Assembly (NCBI RefSeq): GCF_023806465.1
Contig: NZ_JAMSLS010000001.1
Span: 620,001 to 684,000, forward strand
DNA: 64,000 nt
From: Thermomicrobium sp. CFH 73360
GTDB lineage: Bacteria; Chloroflexota; Chloroflexia; Thermomicrobiales; Thermomicrobiaceae
Direction of reading: 5' to 3'
Under the pieces are notes generated by a model. It made no database searches. It saw nothing but the letters and a program-made list of their open reading frames with translations, and was not told where the DNA came from. Every line of letters begins with the position of its first letter. The stretch's first letter is position 1. Shown in pieces: positions 55,930-64,000 of this stretch. A program made the translations under genes and the position numbers.

Positions 55930-56640
55930 TTAGCCGAGCCCCAGTATACCGCCTGGTCGCGGCTCGCTTGCATCACCGCTTGCCCAGCGCTCGACCATTC
56001 GGTAGAACTCCAAGAGGGAACGCACCACCAGTGGTGGCATGCCTTCCCCGTTCCATTCCCGCCCGAAGCGATTACACCACACACTTACCAACCCGGCTCG
56101 GCGAGCTCCGACGACATCGTTCACTGGATGGTCACCCACATACAGCGCCTCTTCCGGCCGTACGCCCGCAAGAGCAAGTGCATAAGCGAAGATCGCCGGA
56201 TCTGGCTTGGCCACACCCACTTCTTCAGAGACCACCACAATGGGGAAGAGCCGCTCAATCCCGAGGCGCTCCAGCTTCGCGCGCTGGATGTCGCTTGGGC
56301 CATTGGTCACGAGTCCAGTCAGTAGACGACCCTGCAGCGCCCGCACGACCGGCAGACTATCAGGGAACAGTTCAAGGCCATAGAAACGGTCGCTCGCATA
56401 GACTGTGCGGGCACGTTCCAGGAGTCCCGCGTCGGTCACGCCGGCTCGCGCCAACACATGCTCCAACCCTTCCCAGGTGTGGCTGGGCTGAGCGAGGGCG
56501 GCTTCTACCACCGCCTGTGGCGGCAGCGCCAACCGATCGGCCGGGATCACCCGAAGTGCCCGTTGGACGCGTAACCGGAACGACGCGCTGTGGTCGCACA
56601 GCGTATCGTCGAGATCGAACAGCACAAGACGGATCGCCAT
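55930..56640 (-). CDS. HAD-superfamily hydrolase
   Basis: 236 residues. HAD motif I is LVLFDLDDTLCDHS (nucleophile and acid Asp near residues 8-10), motif II in LVTNGPS, motif III/IV in VAKPDPAIF and YVGDHPVNDVVGARRAG. The cap is of the C1 helical type. It is related to phosphoglycolate phosphatase/YjjG-like enzymes; the substrate is unknown. It precedes ispH on the same strand with a 27-base gap. Confidence 0.88.
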   Translation of the reverse strand: MAIRLVLFDLDDTLCDHSASFRLRVQRALRVIPADRLALPPQAVVEAALAQPSHTWEGLEHVLARAGVTDAGLLERARTVYASDRFYGLELFPDSLPVVRALQGRLLTGLVTNGPSDIQRAKLERLGIERLFPIVVVSEEVGVAKPDPAIFAYALALAGVRPEEALYVGDHPVNDVVGARRAGLVSVWCNRFGREWNGEGMPPLVVRSLLEFYRMVERWASGDASEPRPGGILGLG

Positions 56641-56746
56641 CAAACCCCCAGCAGCAAGCCTACGGCGCACTGCAATCTTCGGTCAACCTGCGGCGCGCCT
56701 TCCCTTGCACTCGGTATCCTCTGCAGGAGGATAACGAAGGGGAACG

Positions 56747-58492
56747 ATGGAGCGCCTCGGTCACCTCTGGAAGACATTCCGGGCACGGCCGGGCTATTGG
56801 GCCACGGTGTTGTTCCATCTCGCCGTGATTGCTGGACTCATTGCCGCGATACCGCTGAGCGTTGTCGCGCACCGCATGGCAGTTCGTGGAATCGAGACGG
56901 GAGAGGAGACGATACCAATTCCTCTTACTGACGTCAATCCGCTCGGAATCAATACGTTCCTCCAGGCCGAACCTGATCCTGCACGTGTTGCCCAGATGCT
57001 GGACATGATTGCCGCTGCAGGCTTCAGCTATATCCGACAGCCCTTCTTCTGGTACGAAATCGAGCCTGAGCCGGGAGTGTTTTGGGACGAGAAGTGGGGC
57101 GTTAGCACCTGGGAAAAGTACGATCGCGTTGTGCGGCTAGCCCGCGAGCGTGGGCTAGAGATCATTGCGCGACTCGATAAACCACCCCGTTGGGCCCGGG
57201 ACGGTCAACCAAATCTCGAGGAATGCCCGGACGGACCACCAACCCGCTACGAAGACTACGCCCGCTTTGTCCGCGCGGTCGTTTCGCGGTATCGCGGGCA
57301 AATCCGCTACGTGCAGATCTGGAACGAGCCGAATCTCCGGAATGAATGGGGTTGTCAGCCAATCGATCCGGCCGCCTTCACCCGGCTCCTTGCCGTGGCG
57401 TATCGAGCTGCAAAAGACGCCGATCCGAATGTGCTTGTGCTCATGCCCGGGCTTGCGCCAACTGACCAGACTGGGCCAGACAATTTGAGCGACCTCCTCT
57501 TTCTCGAAGGGATGTACCAGGCCGGTGCAGCCCCGTACTTCGACATCGCGAGTGCCATGATCTACGGATACGGTTATCCCCCACATGACCGCCGCGTTGA
57601 CTTCGCGCGCAACAACTTCTCCCGGATCATCCAGACACGCGAGATCATGGTCCGCTACGGTGACGCAGCAAAACCGCTCTGGGTCTCGGAATACAACTGG
57701 GTCGCCTTCCCACCAGAGTGGCAGGGCTATCCCTCTGTGTGGGGTCGTCCTGTTACCTTGGAGCAGCAAGCGCGCTACCTCTATGAGGGTTATCTCCGCG
57801 CACAACGTGAATGGCCGTGGCTCGGCGTCCTCTGCGTCTGGTACTTCCGTTGGTGGCTCCCGCCCGATGACCCAGAAAACTGGGCCGATCCGACACGCGG
57901 GTTCGCCATTGTCGAATGGGATTTCATTCCACGGCCAGCTTACCAACTGCTCGCCCGCGCCCGTCCTGTGCTGGATCGTGCCTGGACTGGCACCTACCCT
58001 GCGACCAGCCGGTATTGGAACGCCGACTCGGGCTGGGAGCTCCGCGAGACACCGTTCGGTGCGGCCTGGGAGCCAACACGCGAAGCCGCGCGGCTTACCT
58101 TTCCTTTCGGTGGCCCACGACTGGATCTTACCCTCCTGCCGGGTACACGTATCACCGTGCAGGTTGATGACCAGCCCCCACACCGTATCGTGGTCACAGG
58201 CCCTTCGCCACAACGTACCACCGTCGTGGAAGGACTCACTGACGCACCTCACACGCTCGTCGTGACAGCAGAAAGTGACAGCGGTGGGATCCTGGAGGCG
58301 AAGGTTATCCGACGCCCCTTTATCCTGGATGTACTCCCTTGGATCCTCGGTCTCTGTGTGAGCGTGCTGGGGTTGAACCTCGCCTCGCTTTTCTGGACTC
58401 TCCGGGCACCGTACCAGGCGAGATTCACGAGGACTCGGGTGCACGGCGGGACGTCAGGCATCGCGCAAGCGCATCCCGCCAGTCAGGCATGA
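56747..58492 (+). CDS. Membrane-anchored clan GH-A glycoside hydrolase
   Basis: 581 residues. An N-terminal membrane helix (about 19-42) and a C-terminal one (about 530-550) bracket the extracellular barrel. The acid/base is E194 in QIWNEPN and the nucleophile E315 in WVSEYNW, the spacing expected for families such as GH5, GH39 or GH42. A beta-type domain (about 430-525) follows the barrel, ending before the second helix. The substrate is unknown. ATG 56747 has GGAGGATAACGAAGGGG upstream. The 3' end overlaps the convergent RmlD gene by 68 bases. Confidence 0.82.
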   Translation: MERLGHLWKTFRARPGYWATVLFHLAVIAGLIAAIPLSVVAHRMAVRGIETGEETIPIPLTDVNPLGINTFLQAEPDPARVAQMLDMIAAAGFSYIRQPFFWYEIEPEPGVFWDEKWGVSTWEKYDRVVRLARERGLEIIARLDKPPRWARDGQPNLEECPDGPPTRYEDYARFVRAVVSRYRGQIRYVQIWNEPNLRNEWGCQPIDPAAFTRLLAVAYRAAKDADPNVLVLMPGLAPTDQTGPDNLSDLLFLEGMYQAGAAPYFDIASAMIYGYGYPPHDRRVDFARNNFSRIIQTREIMVRYGDAAKPLWVSEYNWVAFPPEWQGYPSVWGRPVTLEQQARYLYEGYLRAQREWPWLGVLCVWYFRWWLPPDDPENWADPTRGFAIVEWDFIPRPAYQLLARARPVLDRAWTGTYPATSRYWNADSGWELRETPFGAAWEPTREAARLTFPFGGPRLDLTLLPGTRITVQVDDQPPHRIVVTGPSPQRTTVVEGLTDAPHTLVVTAESDSGGILEAKVIRRPFILDVLPWILGLCVSVLGLNLASLFWTLRAPYQARFTRTRVHGGTSGIAQAHPASQA

Positions 58493-59276
58493 TGATTCCC
58501 AGGGCGGGCGCTGCCAGGCTTGTCAGCACACCGTTCCGCGGTGGACGTGCCGCACGGCGGAACTCACTTGCCGGAATCGGATCAACGGGAACAGCAAGAT
58601 CAAGGAGTTCAAGCACGGCAACCGCCCAGTCATACCACGACGCTGCTCCCTGATTGACGAGGTGAAACATCCCGTACGCTGGCTGAGCCACCAGCTGCCA
58701 GAGAGCACGGGCAAGGTCATCAACAAACGTGGGATTCCCGTATTGATCGGCCACCATGCGGAGGCGCGGCTGCTCGCGAGCAAGCCGAAGGACGGTTGTG
58801 ACAAAGTTCCGGCTGTGCGCGTCATAGAGCATCGCCGTGCGCACGATAGCGTGCCGCGGGCAGAGTGCGCGGACGACCTCTTCCCCAGCTAGCTTACTCG
58901 CCCCGTAGACACTGAGCGGGTTCGGCCGATCAAACTCGTGATATGGCTCATCACGCTCGCCGTCAAAGACATAGTTTGTTGAAATGTAGACGAGGGCAGC
59001 GCCTGCTTCAGCACACGCTGTCGCGACGTGCTGTGCGCCGAGGGCATTGACCCGCCACGCACGTTCCGGGTGGCGCTCGCAGCCATCGACGTCGGTCCAG
59101 GCCGCACAATGGACAATGAGCTCAGGCTCAATCCGAGCCACAATTGCACGGACCGTTGCCGGATCTGTGACATCACAGTCGCTCGAACCGAGCGCGACCA
59201 CTTCCATCCCCGCCGGCGCGGTACGGAGGAGCGCCCTGCCGAGTTGTCCATGCCCACCAGTCACCAGCACGCGCAT
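58425..59276 (-). CDS. rfbD: dTDP-4-dehydrorhamnose reductase
   Basis: 283 residues. Extended short-chain dehydrogenase: VTGGHGQLGRALL near the start for NAD(P)H, the YGASK catalytic pair in SVYGASKLAGEEVV, and STNYVFDG upstream of it. It reduces dTDP-4-dehydro-L-rhamnose to dTDP-L-rhamnose for cell-surface glycans. Other sugar-nucleotide genes are absent from the window. ATG 59274-59276 was chosen to match the conserved start; the ribosome site is weak. Confidence 0.9.
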   Translation of the reverse strand: MRVLVTGGHGQLGRALLRTAPAGMEVVALGSSDCDVTDPATVRAIVARIEPELIVHCAAWTDVDGCERHPERAWRVNALGAQHVATACAEAGAALVYISTNYVFDGERDEPYHEFDRPNPLSVYGASKLAGEEVVRALCPRHAIVRTAMLYDAHSRNFVTTVLRLAREQPRLRMVADQYGNPTFVDDLARALWQLVAQPAYGMFHLVNQGAASWYDWAVAVLELLDLAVPVDPIPASEFRRAARPPRNGVLTSLAAPALGIIMPDWRDALARCLTSRRAPESS

Positions 59277-59378
59277 TGCTCGTCCCCAACCTCGCATGAT
59301 CCAGCAGGCTACTATACCCTGCGTGGGAAGAGGCGCTTCCACTAAGGTGATGAAAGGAAGAGGGAAAGGAGAGGAACA

Positions 59379-60221
59379 GTGCGATTCGGAGCTCACATGT
59401 CGATCGCGGGTGGTGTCGATCGCGCGATCGATCGTGCCATTGAGATCGGGTGTGAGGCGGTCCAGCTTTTCACCAAGAGCAGCAATCAGTGGAAAGCCCG
59501 TCCATTAGCACCAGACGAGATTGAACGGTTCCGGGAGAAGGCAGCCCGTTATGGCCTTCCCCTCGTTGCCCACGACAGTTACTTAATCAACCTGGCAAGT
59601 CCGGACGATGCACTGTGGGAGAAGTCGATTGCGGCGTTTCGTGAGGAACTCGAGCGCTGCGAGGTACTGGGCATCCCTTATTTGGTCACCCATCCCGGAT
59701 CATTTGGTGATGCAGGCTTGGAATTCGGGATCCAACGGGTTGCAGAGGCACTGAATCGTCTGCACATCGATCTTCCCGGTTACCGGGTTAAGACGCTCCT
59801 TGAGACGACAGCTGGACAAGGCAGCAGCCTTGGCTACCGATTTGAGCAGCTTGCAGCCATCGTCGAGCGTGTGCGTGAGCCAGAACGTGTGGGCTATTGC
59901 TTCGATACCTGCCATGTGTTCGCTGCGGGATACGAACTCCGAACCCCAGAAGGGTATGCGCAGACGATGGAGGAATTCGACCGTATCGTTGGGCTGGACC
60001 GGCTGTTCGTCTTCCACCTGAACGACTCGAAACGCGAACGAGGATCACGCATCGACCGCCACGAGCATATCGGGAAGGGGAAAATTGGTCTTGAGGGATT
60101 CCGTCTGCTGGTGAACGACCGGCGGTTTGCCAATCATCCAGGGTTGCTTGAAACCGAAAAGAGTCCCGACATGCACGAGGACGTGGAAAACTTGCGAGTA
60201 CTCCGAAGTCTCCTCACATAA
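59379..60221 (+). CDS. nfo: Endonuclease IV (AP endonuclease)
   Basis: 280 residues, normal for Nfo. The trinuclear zinc ligands are visible: HDSYLIN, THPGSF, LETTAGQG, FDTCHVFAAG, FHLNDSK, DRHEHIGKG and LETEK. It cuts at abasic sites during base excision repair. GTG start at 59379 with GGAGAGG upstream. It stands alone on the plus strand, divergent from rfbD. Confidence 0.96.
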   Translation: MRFGAHMSIAGGVDRAIDRAIEIGCEAVQLFTKSSNQWKARPLAPDEIERFREKAARYGLPLVAHDSYLINLASPDDALWEKSIAAFREELERCEVLGIPYLVTHPGSFGDAGLEFGIQRVAEALNRLHIDLPGYRVKTLLETTAGQGSSLGYRFEQLAAIVERVREPERVGYCFDTCHVFAAGYELRTPEGYAQTMEEFDRIVGLDRLFVFHLNDSKRERGSRIDRHEHIGKGKIGLEGFRLLVNDRRFANHPGLLETEKSPDMHEDVENLRVLRSLLT

Positions 60222-60356
60222 GGGCACGAAAGTTCTGGATCGGCACACGTAGACCTTCATTGAAGAAGCTGGGGTGGTATGATAAATCAGCGACGGGAAC
60301 CGTGAGCGTGTTATTTTCTCAACACGGGGACGGTCGGGCCGTCCATACGTGAGCTC

Positions 60357-61466
60357 GTGAGAGCGGTGAAGATCGTGAGCGAAGGTACTGCGCAGATCCT
60401 GAGCAACCTGACGCGGGAAGCGGAGGAGGCGATCACCAGTTTGGAGCGCCATGTGGTAACCATCCGCGCCCGCGTTGACACGCTCGCTGGAGAACTGGAG
60501 CAACAGCGCATTCGTGTCCAGCTTCGGCTGGAGGAGCGACTTGTTGAAGCGGCCGGGCAACTCTCCGAAGAAGAAGTGGCGGAACTCCGCGCCTTGGAGG
60601 ACCAGGTGGTGAGCGACCTCGTTCGGGCACAGGCGCTTAGCCGGCAGCTCGCAGGATTCTTGCAGCTGCTCGCAGTGAGTCGCCAACAGTTAAGCGGAGC
60701 CGGGACACTCCCGGACCTCGACGCGGCTAAAAATCTTCTTGTCCGACAAGCGATGGTTCGCGCACAAGAAGAAGAACGAAGGCGGCTGGCACGGGAAATC
60801 CACGATGGTCCAGCTCAAGTACTGGCCAACGCCATCTTGACGGTCCAGTACCTGGCACGGCTGGCCGAGCGTAGTGATCTCCGCGGCGAACTCTTGCAAC
60901 AAGAGCTTGCACGGGTTGAGTCAGCACTCCGCGAGGGACTAAGCGAGACACGCCAGTTCATGTTTGCTTTGCAACCCACAACCCTCCAACAGCACGGGTT
61001 GCTTCGGACCATCGCACTGTACACTGAGACCGTACGACGCCACTGCCCAGCTGAGCTCAATGTCCAGTTACCCGAGTCGCTTCCCCCCTTAACCCCCGAG
61101 CAGGAACTCGCGGCCTTCCGGGTCATCCAGGAAGCGCTCCATAACGTTCAGCGCCATGCTCATGCTCGGCACTGTTGGCTAAGGATTTCCGTTCATCCGT
61201 CCGAAATAGTCATTGAGGTGATCGACGACGGACAGGGCTTCCGCCCTGGTGCCGTGGTCCCAACCTCGAGCGGTGGCTTCGGACTTCAGGGGATGCGCGA
61301 GCGCGCCGAACTCGTTGGAGGGCAGCTCGAGATCCAGAGCGAACCCGGTCACGGCACGACAATCCGGTTGCGACTTCCACTCGCGACGAGCGGACGTGCG
61401 AGCGACATGGAGAACGAGCGGGCTGAGGAAGCGAGAGTAACGCAGCAGAAGGAGCGGATCGCATGA
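60357..61466 (+). CDS. DegS-like sensor histidine kinase
   Basis: 369 residues, without membrane segments. Residues 10-130 form a coiled coil. HisKA_3 motif: EEERRRLAREIHDGPAQVLA, phosphoacceptor H149. The ATPase domain holds the N-box VIQEALHNVQRHA and G-boxes VIDDGQGF and GGFGLQGMRERAE. This is a cytoplasmic DegS-type kinase, the active paralogue of the degenerate protein at 14949-16007. Its stop overlaps the regulator's ATG (ATGA). GTG start at 60357, with an alternative GTG at 60366. Confidence 0.9.
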   Translation: MRAVKIVSEGTAQILSNLTREAEEAITSLERHVVTIRARVDTLAGELEQQRIRVQLRLEERLVEAAGQLSEEEVAELRALEDQVVSDLVRAQALSRQLAGFLQLLAVSRQQLSGAGTLPDLDAAKNLLVRQAMVRAQEEERRRLAREIHDGPAQVLANAILTVQYLARLAERSDLRGELLQQELARVESALREGLSETRQFMFALQPTTLQQHGLLRTIALYTETVRRHCPAELNVQLPESLPPLTPEQELAAFRVIQEALHNVQRHAHARHCWLRISVHPSEIVIEVIDDGQGFRPGAVVPTSSGGFGLQGMRERAELVGGQLEIQSEPGHGTTIRLRLPLATSGRASDMENERAEEARVTQQKERIA

Positions 61467-62200
61467 GCCCAATCAATATCCTCATCGTGGACGACCATCC
61501 ACTCTTCCGCAGCGGCATCCGCTGGAGCTTGGAGCAACATCCCCAATTTGTGATCGTGGGCGAGGCTTCTGACGGAAGCGAGGCGCTGCGGCTCGCCGAC
61601 GAACTCTCACCGGACGTCATTCTCGTCGACCTCAGTTTGCCTGGCATGAACGGGCTCGAGGTCGCACGCGCACTCAAGCGGCGACAGCCACAAGCCGGGG
61701 TCATTATCCTCACGATGCACCAGGACGACGAGCAGCTCTTCAACGCTATCCGTGCGGGAGCATCCGCCTACTGCACGAAAGACATCGAGCCAGAACAGCT
61801 CATCGATATCATCGTCCGCGTCGCTCGTGGCGAATATCTCATCAACGAAATGGTGCTCTCTCGCCCGTTCGTCGCCTCCCGCGTCCTCGACCAGTTCCGC
61901 GAACTGTCTCGTCTGGATCGCACCGCGAGCGGCTTCTTCTCTCCCTTGACGCCACGCGAAATCGAGATCCTCGACTGCGTTGCTCGCGGATACAGTAACA
62001 AGGAGATTGCGCAGGTACTCAACATAAGCGACCAGACAGTCAAGAATCACATCACCTCGATCCTGCGCAAGCTTCAGGTGAATGACCGGACACAGGCTGT
62101 CATCTACGCACTACGACATGGCTGGATCAAGCTCGAAGACACCGAGGATGGCGTTCCAGGGGCGAATGTCAGCATCGGACGCGAGCGAGGACGCCGTTAG
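61463..62200 (+). CDS. NarL/FixJ-family response regulator (DegU-like)
   Basis: 245 residues. Receiver domain with D10, D11 and phosphoacceptor D56 (VILVDLSLPGMNG), and the switch Thr and Lys in ILTMHQ and YCTKDIEPE. The LuxR-type DNA-binding domain at about 165-225 has LTPREIEILDCVARGYSNKE and SDQTVKNHITSILRKL. It is the cognate partner of the kinase just upstream; the targets cannot be read here. It converges on mutL with a four-base overlap. Confidence 0.93.
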   Translation: MSPINILIVDDHPLFRSGIRWSLEQHPQFVIVGEASDGSEALRLADELSPDVILVDLSLPGMNGLEVARALKRRQPQAGVIILTMHQDDEQLFNAIRAGASAYCTKDIEPEQLIDIIVRVARGEYLINEMVLSRPFVASRVLDQFRELSRLDRTASGFFSPLTPREIEILDCVARGYSNKEIAQVLNISDQTVKNHITSILRKLQVNDRTQAVIYALRHGWIKLEDTEDGVPGANVSIGRERGRR

Positions 62201-63924
62201 CGCCGGCCGAACTGTCGCTCCAGCTCTTCGGTACTCAAGTGCACCACGGTTGGTCGTCCGTGCCCACAGGCCAGCGGTGCACGGCACTGTTCCAGCTGGC
62301 GAATCAATTCGCGCATCTCCGGCAGCGAGAGCTCTTGTCCCGCACGAATTGCTGAGTGACAGGCCGTGCTGATGGCCACCTGCTCAAGTGATGTCGTCCC
62401 TCGTCCACCGGCCGCAAGTTCGTCGAGAACCGCCAAGAGAACCCGTTCGATACTCCGCTGCACAACCGCCGGTACTGCGCGAACAGCGACGCTGGCCCCA
62501 CCAAACGGCTCGATCTCCCACCCGAGACAAGCTAACTCGCCTGCGTAGCGCTCGAACGCCTCAAGCTGTGACGGTGCCAGTTCCAGAATGAGCGGTTCGA
62601 GAAGTCGCTGCTGCTCCACACCGTGCGTCGCGAGCTCTTCAAACAGGCGCTCGAGCAAGATCCGCTCGTGGGCCGCATGCTGGTCAATCAAGTACATCCC
62701 ATCCGGCCCCTCGGCAATGATGTATGCCTGCCTAATCTGCCCAAGCACGCGAAGAATGGGCAAGCGTTGGCCACTCTCTGTCTGAGAGTCCTCAATCGGT
62801 GACACCGGTAACGGTTCGGGATCTGGCCGTGTCATCACCGGCGCGGCACGAGTCGGGTCCGCAACGAGCAGCCGACGCTGCACCGCCGGCGGGGAGAGCG
62901 GACGAAAGGCCACCGACGGTGGCGACTGGTCAGGAAGATGCGCGAGGAGCGTCCGGCGAACCGCTTCATGCACCGCAGCCGCGACCGCTCGTTCGTCAGC
63001 AAAACGCACCTCTCGCTTGGTCGGATGCACATTGACGTCGACCCGCTCCGGTGGAAGCTGTACGGCGATGACACCAATTGGATATCGTCCCACCATCAGG
63101 AGCGTGTGGTATGCCTGCTCGGCCGCTGCGACCAGCGTGCGACTCTCGACCCAGCGCTGGTTGACAAGAATGAAGAAAGTCTGTCGGTTCGCTCGGGATA
63201 CTGCGGGAAGTCCGATCGCTCCCGTGACCGTCACCTCATCGTGAGGCACCGGTTCAATCGGCACAATCTGCGCTGCCGTCTCAAGGCCGAAGACACCGGC
63301 GAGAGCATCGACCAGCTGACCGCTTCCCGGCGTTGCGAGAGCTATCCGGCCATCAACGATGAATTCAAACCGCACGTCCGGGCGCGCCAACGCTAGCGCC
63401 GCCAGTGCGCGCTGGATGTAGGCAACCTCGGTTGCATCCTGGCGCAGAAAGCGCCGCCGCGCTGGAATCGTCGCGAACAGGTCGCGAACGGTGACCACGG
63501 TTCCTGGGGCTGCGCCAACCGGTTCTACCCGAGCTGGCCGGCCGAACCGGACACGCAACCGCGCCCCAGAACTGGCTCCAGGGATGCACGACACAATCTC
63601 AAAGTCACTCACCGCGCTAATCGCGGCCAACGCCTCACCACGGAATCCGTAGCTCAGAACATGCGCCAGATCCTCGAACCGACGAAGCTTTGAAGTGGTG
63701 TGTCGCTCGACCGCCAGCAGTAGCTCATCCGCTGGTATGCCACACCCATCGTCCTGAACACGGATCAGCTCACGACCGCCAGCAACAACCTCAACACGGA
63801 TCAGACGTGCACCGGCGTCGAGCGCATTCTCGACGAGCTCCTTGACGACCGAGGCAGGACGCTCTACGACCTCGCCAGCAGCGATACGGCGAACGGTCGC
63901 CTCGTCGAGTCGGACGATCGGCAT
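62197..63924 (-). CDS. mutL: DNA mismatch repair protein MutL
   Basis: 575 residues. GHKL ATPase: VENALDAGA, DDGCGIPADE and GFRGEALAAI in the first 110 residues. The C-terminal endonuclease motif DQHAAHERILLE is present, with GHGRPTVV near the end, so this is a nicking MutL as in bacteria without MutH. ATG 63922-63924. No mutS in the window. Confidence 0.95.
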   Translation of the reverse strand: MPIVRLDEATVRRIAAGEVVERPASVVKELVENALDAGARLIRVEVVAGGRELIRVQDDGCGIPADELLLAVERHTTSKLRRFEDLAHVLSYGFRGEALAAISAVSDFEIVSCIPGASSGARLRVRFGRPARVEPVGAAPGTVVTVRDLFATIPARRRFLRQDATEVAYIQRALAALALARPDVRFEFIVDGRIALATPGSGQLVDALAGVFGLETAAQIVPIEPVPHDEVTVTGAIGLPAVSRANRQTFFILVNQRWVESRTLVAAAEQAYHTLLMVGRYPIGVIAVQLPPERVDVNVHPTKREVRFADERAVAAAVHEAVRRTLLAHLPDQSPPSVAFRPLSPPAVQRRLLVADPTRAAPVMTRPDPEPLPVSPIEDSQTESGQRLPILRVLGQIRQAYIIAEGPDGMYLIDQHAAHERILLERLFEELATHGVEQQRLLEPLILELAPSQLEAFERYAGELACLGWEIEPFGGASVAVRAVPAVVQRSIERVLLAVLDELAAGGRGTTSLEQVAISTACHSAIRAGQELSLPEMRELIRQLEQCRAPLACGHGRPTVVHLSTEELERQFGRR

Positions 63925-64000
63925 CACTCACACCCCGCAGGCCAGTATACCGCGTGACTCATCAACCCTCGTCTGTTGAGCCGAGAACATTGCTGCTCCG

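Overview
The window looks like a piece of the chromosome of a thermophilic Chloroflexota bacterium, most likely of the Thermomicrobia type. This is an inference from the GC-rich coding sequence, frequent GTG starts, the gene content (PdxS/PdxT, DegS/DegU-type pairs, Flp pilins, many fatty-acid oxidation genes) and the large type I-B CRISPR-Cas system. No ribosomal RNA is present, so the placement cannot be confirmed from the window alone.

Layout. 0.4-7.3 kb: a CvpA-like membrane protein, then a minus-strand beta-oxidation operon (acyl-CoA dehydrogenase, gamma-class carbonic anhydrase-like protein, crotonase, EtfB, EtfA, FixC-like quinone oxidoreductase) behind a good sigma70-type promoter. 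7.8-14.4 kb: an LLM-family oxidoreductase, a decayed birA fragment, a small tyrosine phosphatase, and a minus-strand chain tRNA-Gln, glmU, prs, corC-like, birA. 14.9-16.7 kb: a DegS-like protein that has lost key kinase residues, followed by two Flp pilin genes and a terminator. 17.7-24.6 kb: dnaJ, a MocR/PdxR-type regulator with pdxS and pdxT, and an AIR-synthase-like protein.

24.6-33.7 kb: a complete minus-strand type I-B cas operon in the order cas6, cas8b, cas7, cas5, cas3, cas4, cas1, cas2. 33.7-40.1 kb: about 6.4 kb with no convincing protein gene. It holds two tRNA-Ser genes and several separate sets of direct repeats whose period (60-70 nt, mostly 62-68) matches the repeat-spacer unit of the real CRISPR, but whose repeat sequences differ from it and from each other; it also holds one isolated, inverted 24-nt piece of the true CRISPR repeat. 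40.1-45.9 kb: a plus-strand CRISPR array of 88 repeats and 87 spacers, with a promoter-like leader on the left and decayed repeats on the right. cas genes and array are therefore divergent and separated by the repeat-rich, gene-poor stretch.

46.6-64 kb: a large secreted protein, a PucR-type regulator, a PRC-barrel-like protein, a secreted CAP-domain protein, a free methionine sulfoxide reductase-like GAF protein, a minus-strand lipid/isoprenoid cluster (HAD hydrolase, IspH, PAP2 phosphatase, glycerophosphodiesterase), a membrane-anchored clan GH-A glycosidase, an RmlD/RfbD-type reductase, endonuclease IV, an intact DegS/DegU-type two-component pair, and MutL. The operons work together in recognisable units: acyl-CoA oxidation delivering electrons to ETF and then quinone; PLP synthesis under a PLP-binding regulator; and adaptive immunity. 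The most promising unexplained signal is the 33.7-40.1 kb stretch, above all 36.1-37.5 kb and 39.3-39.9 kb.
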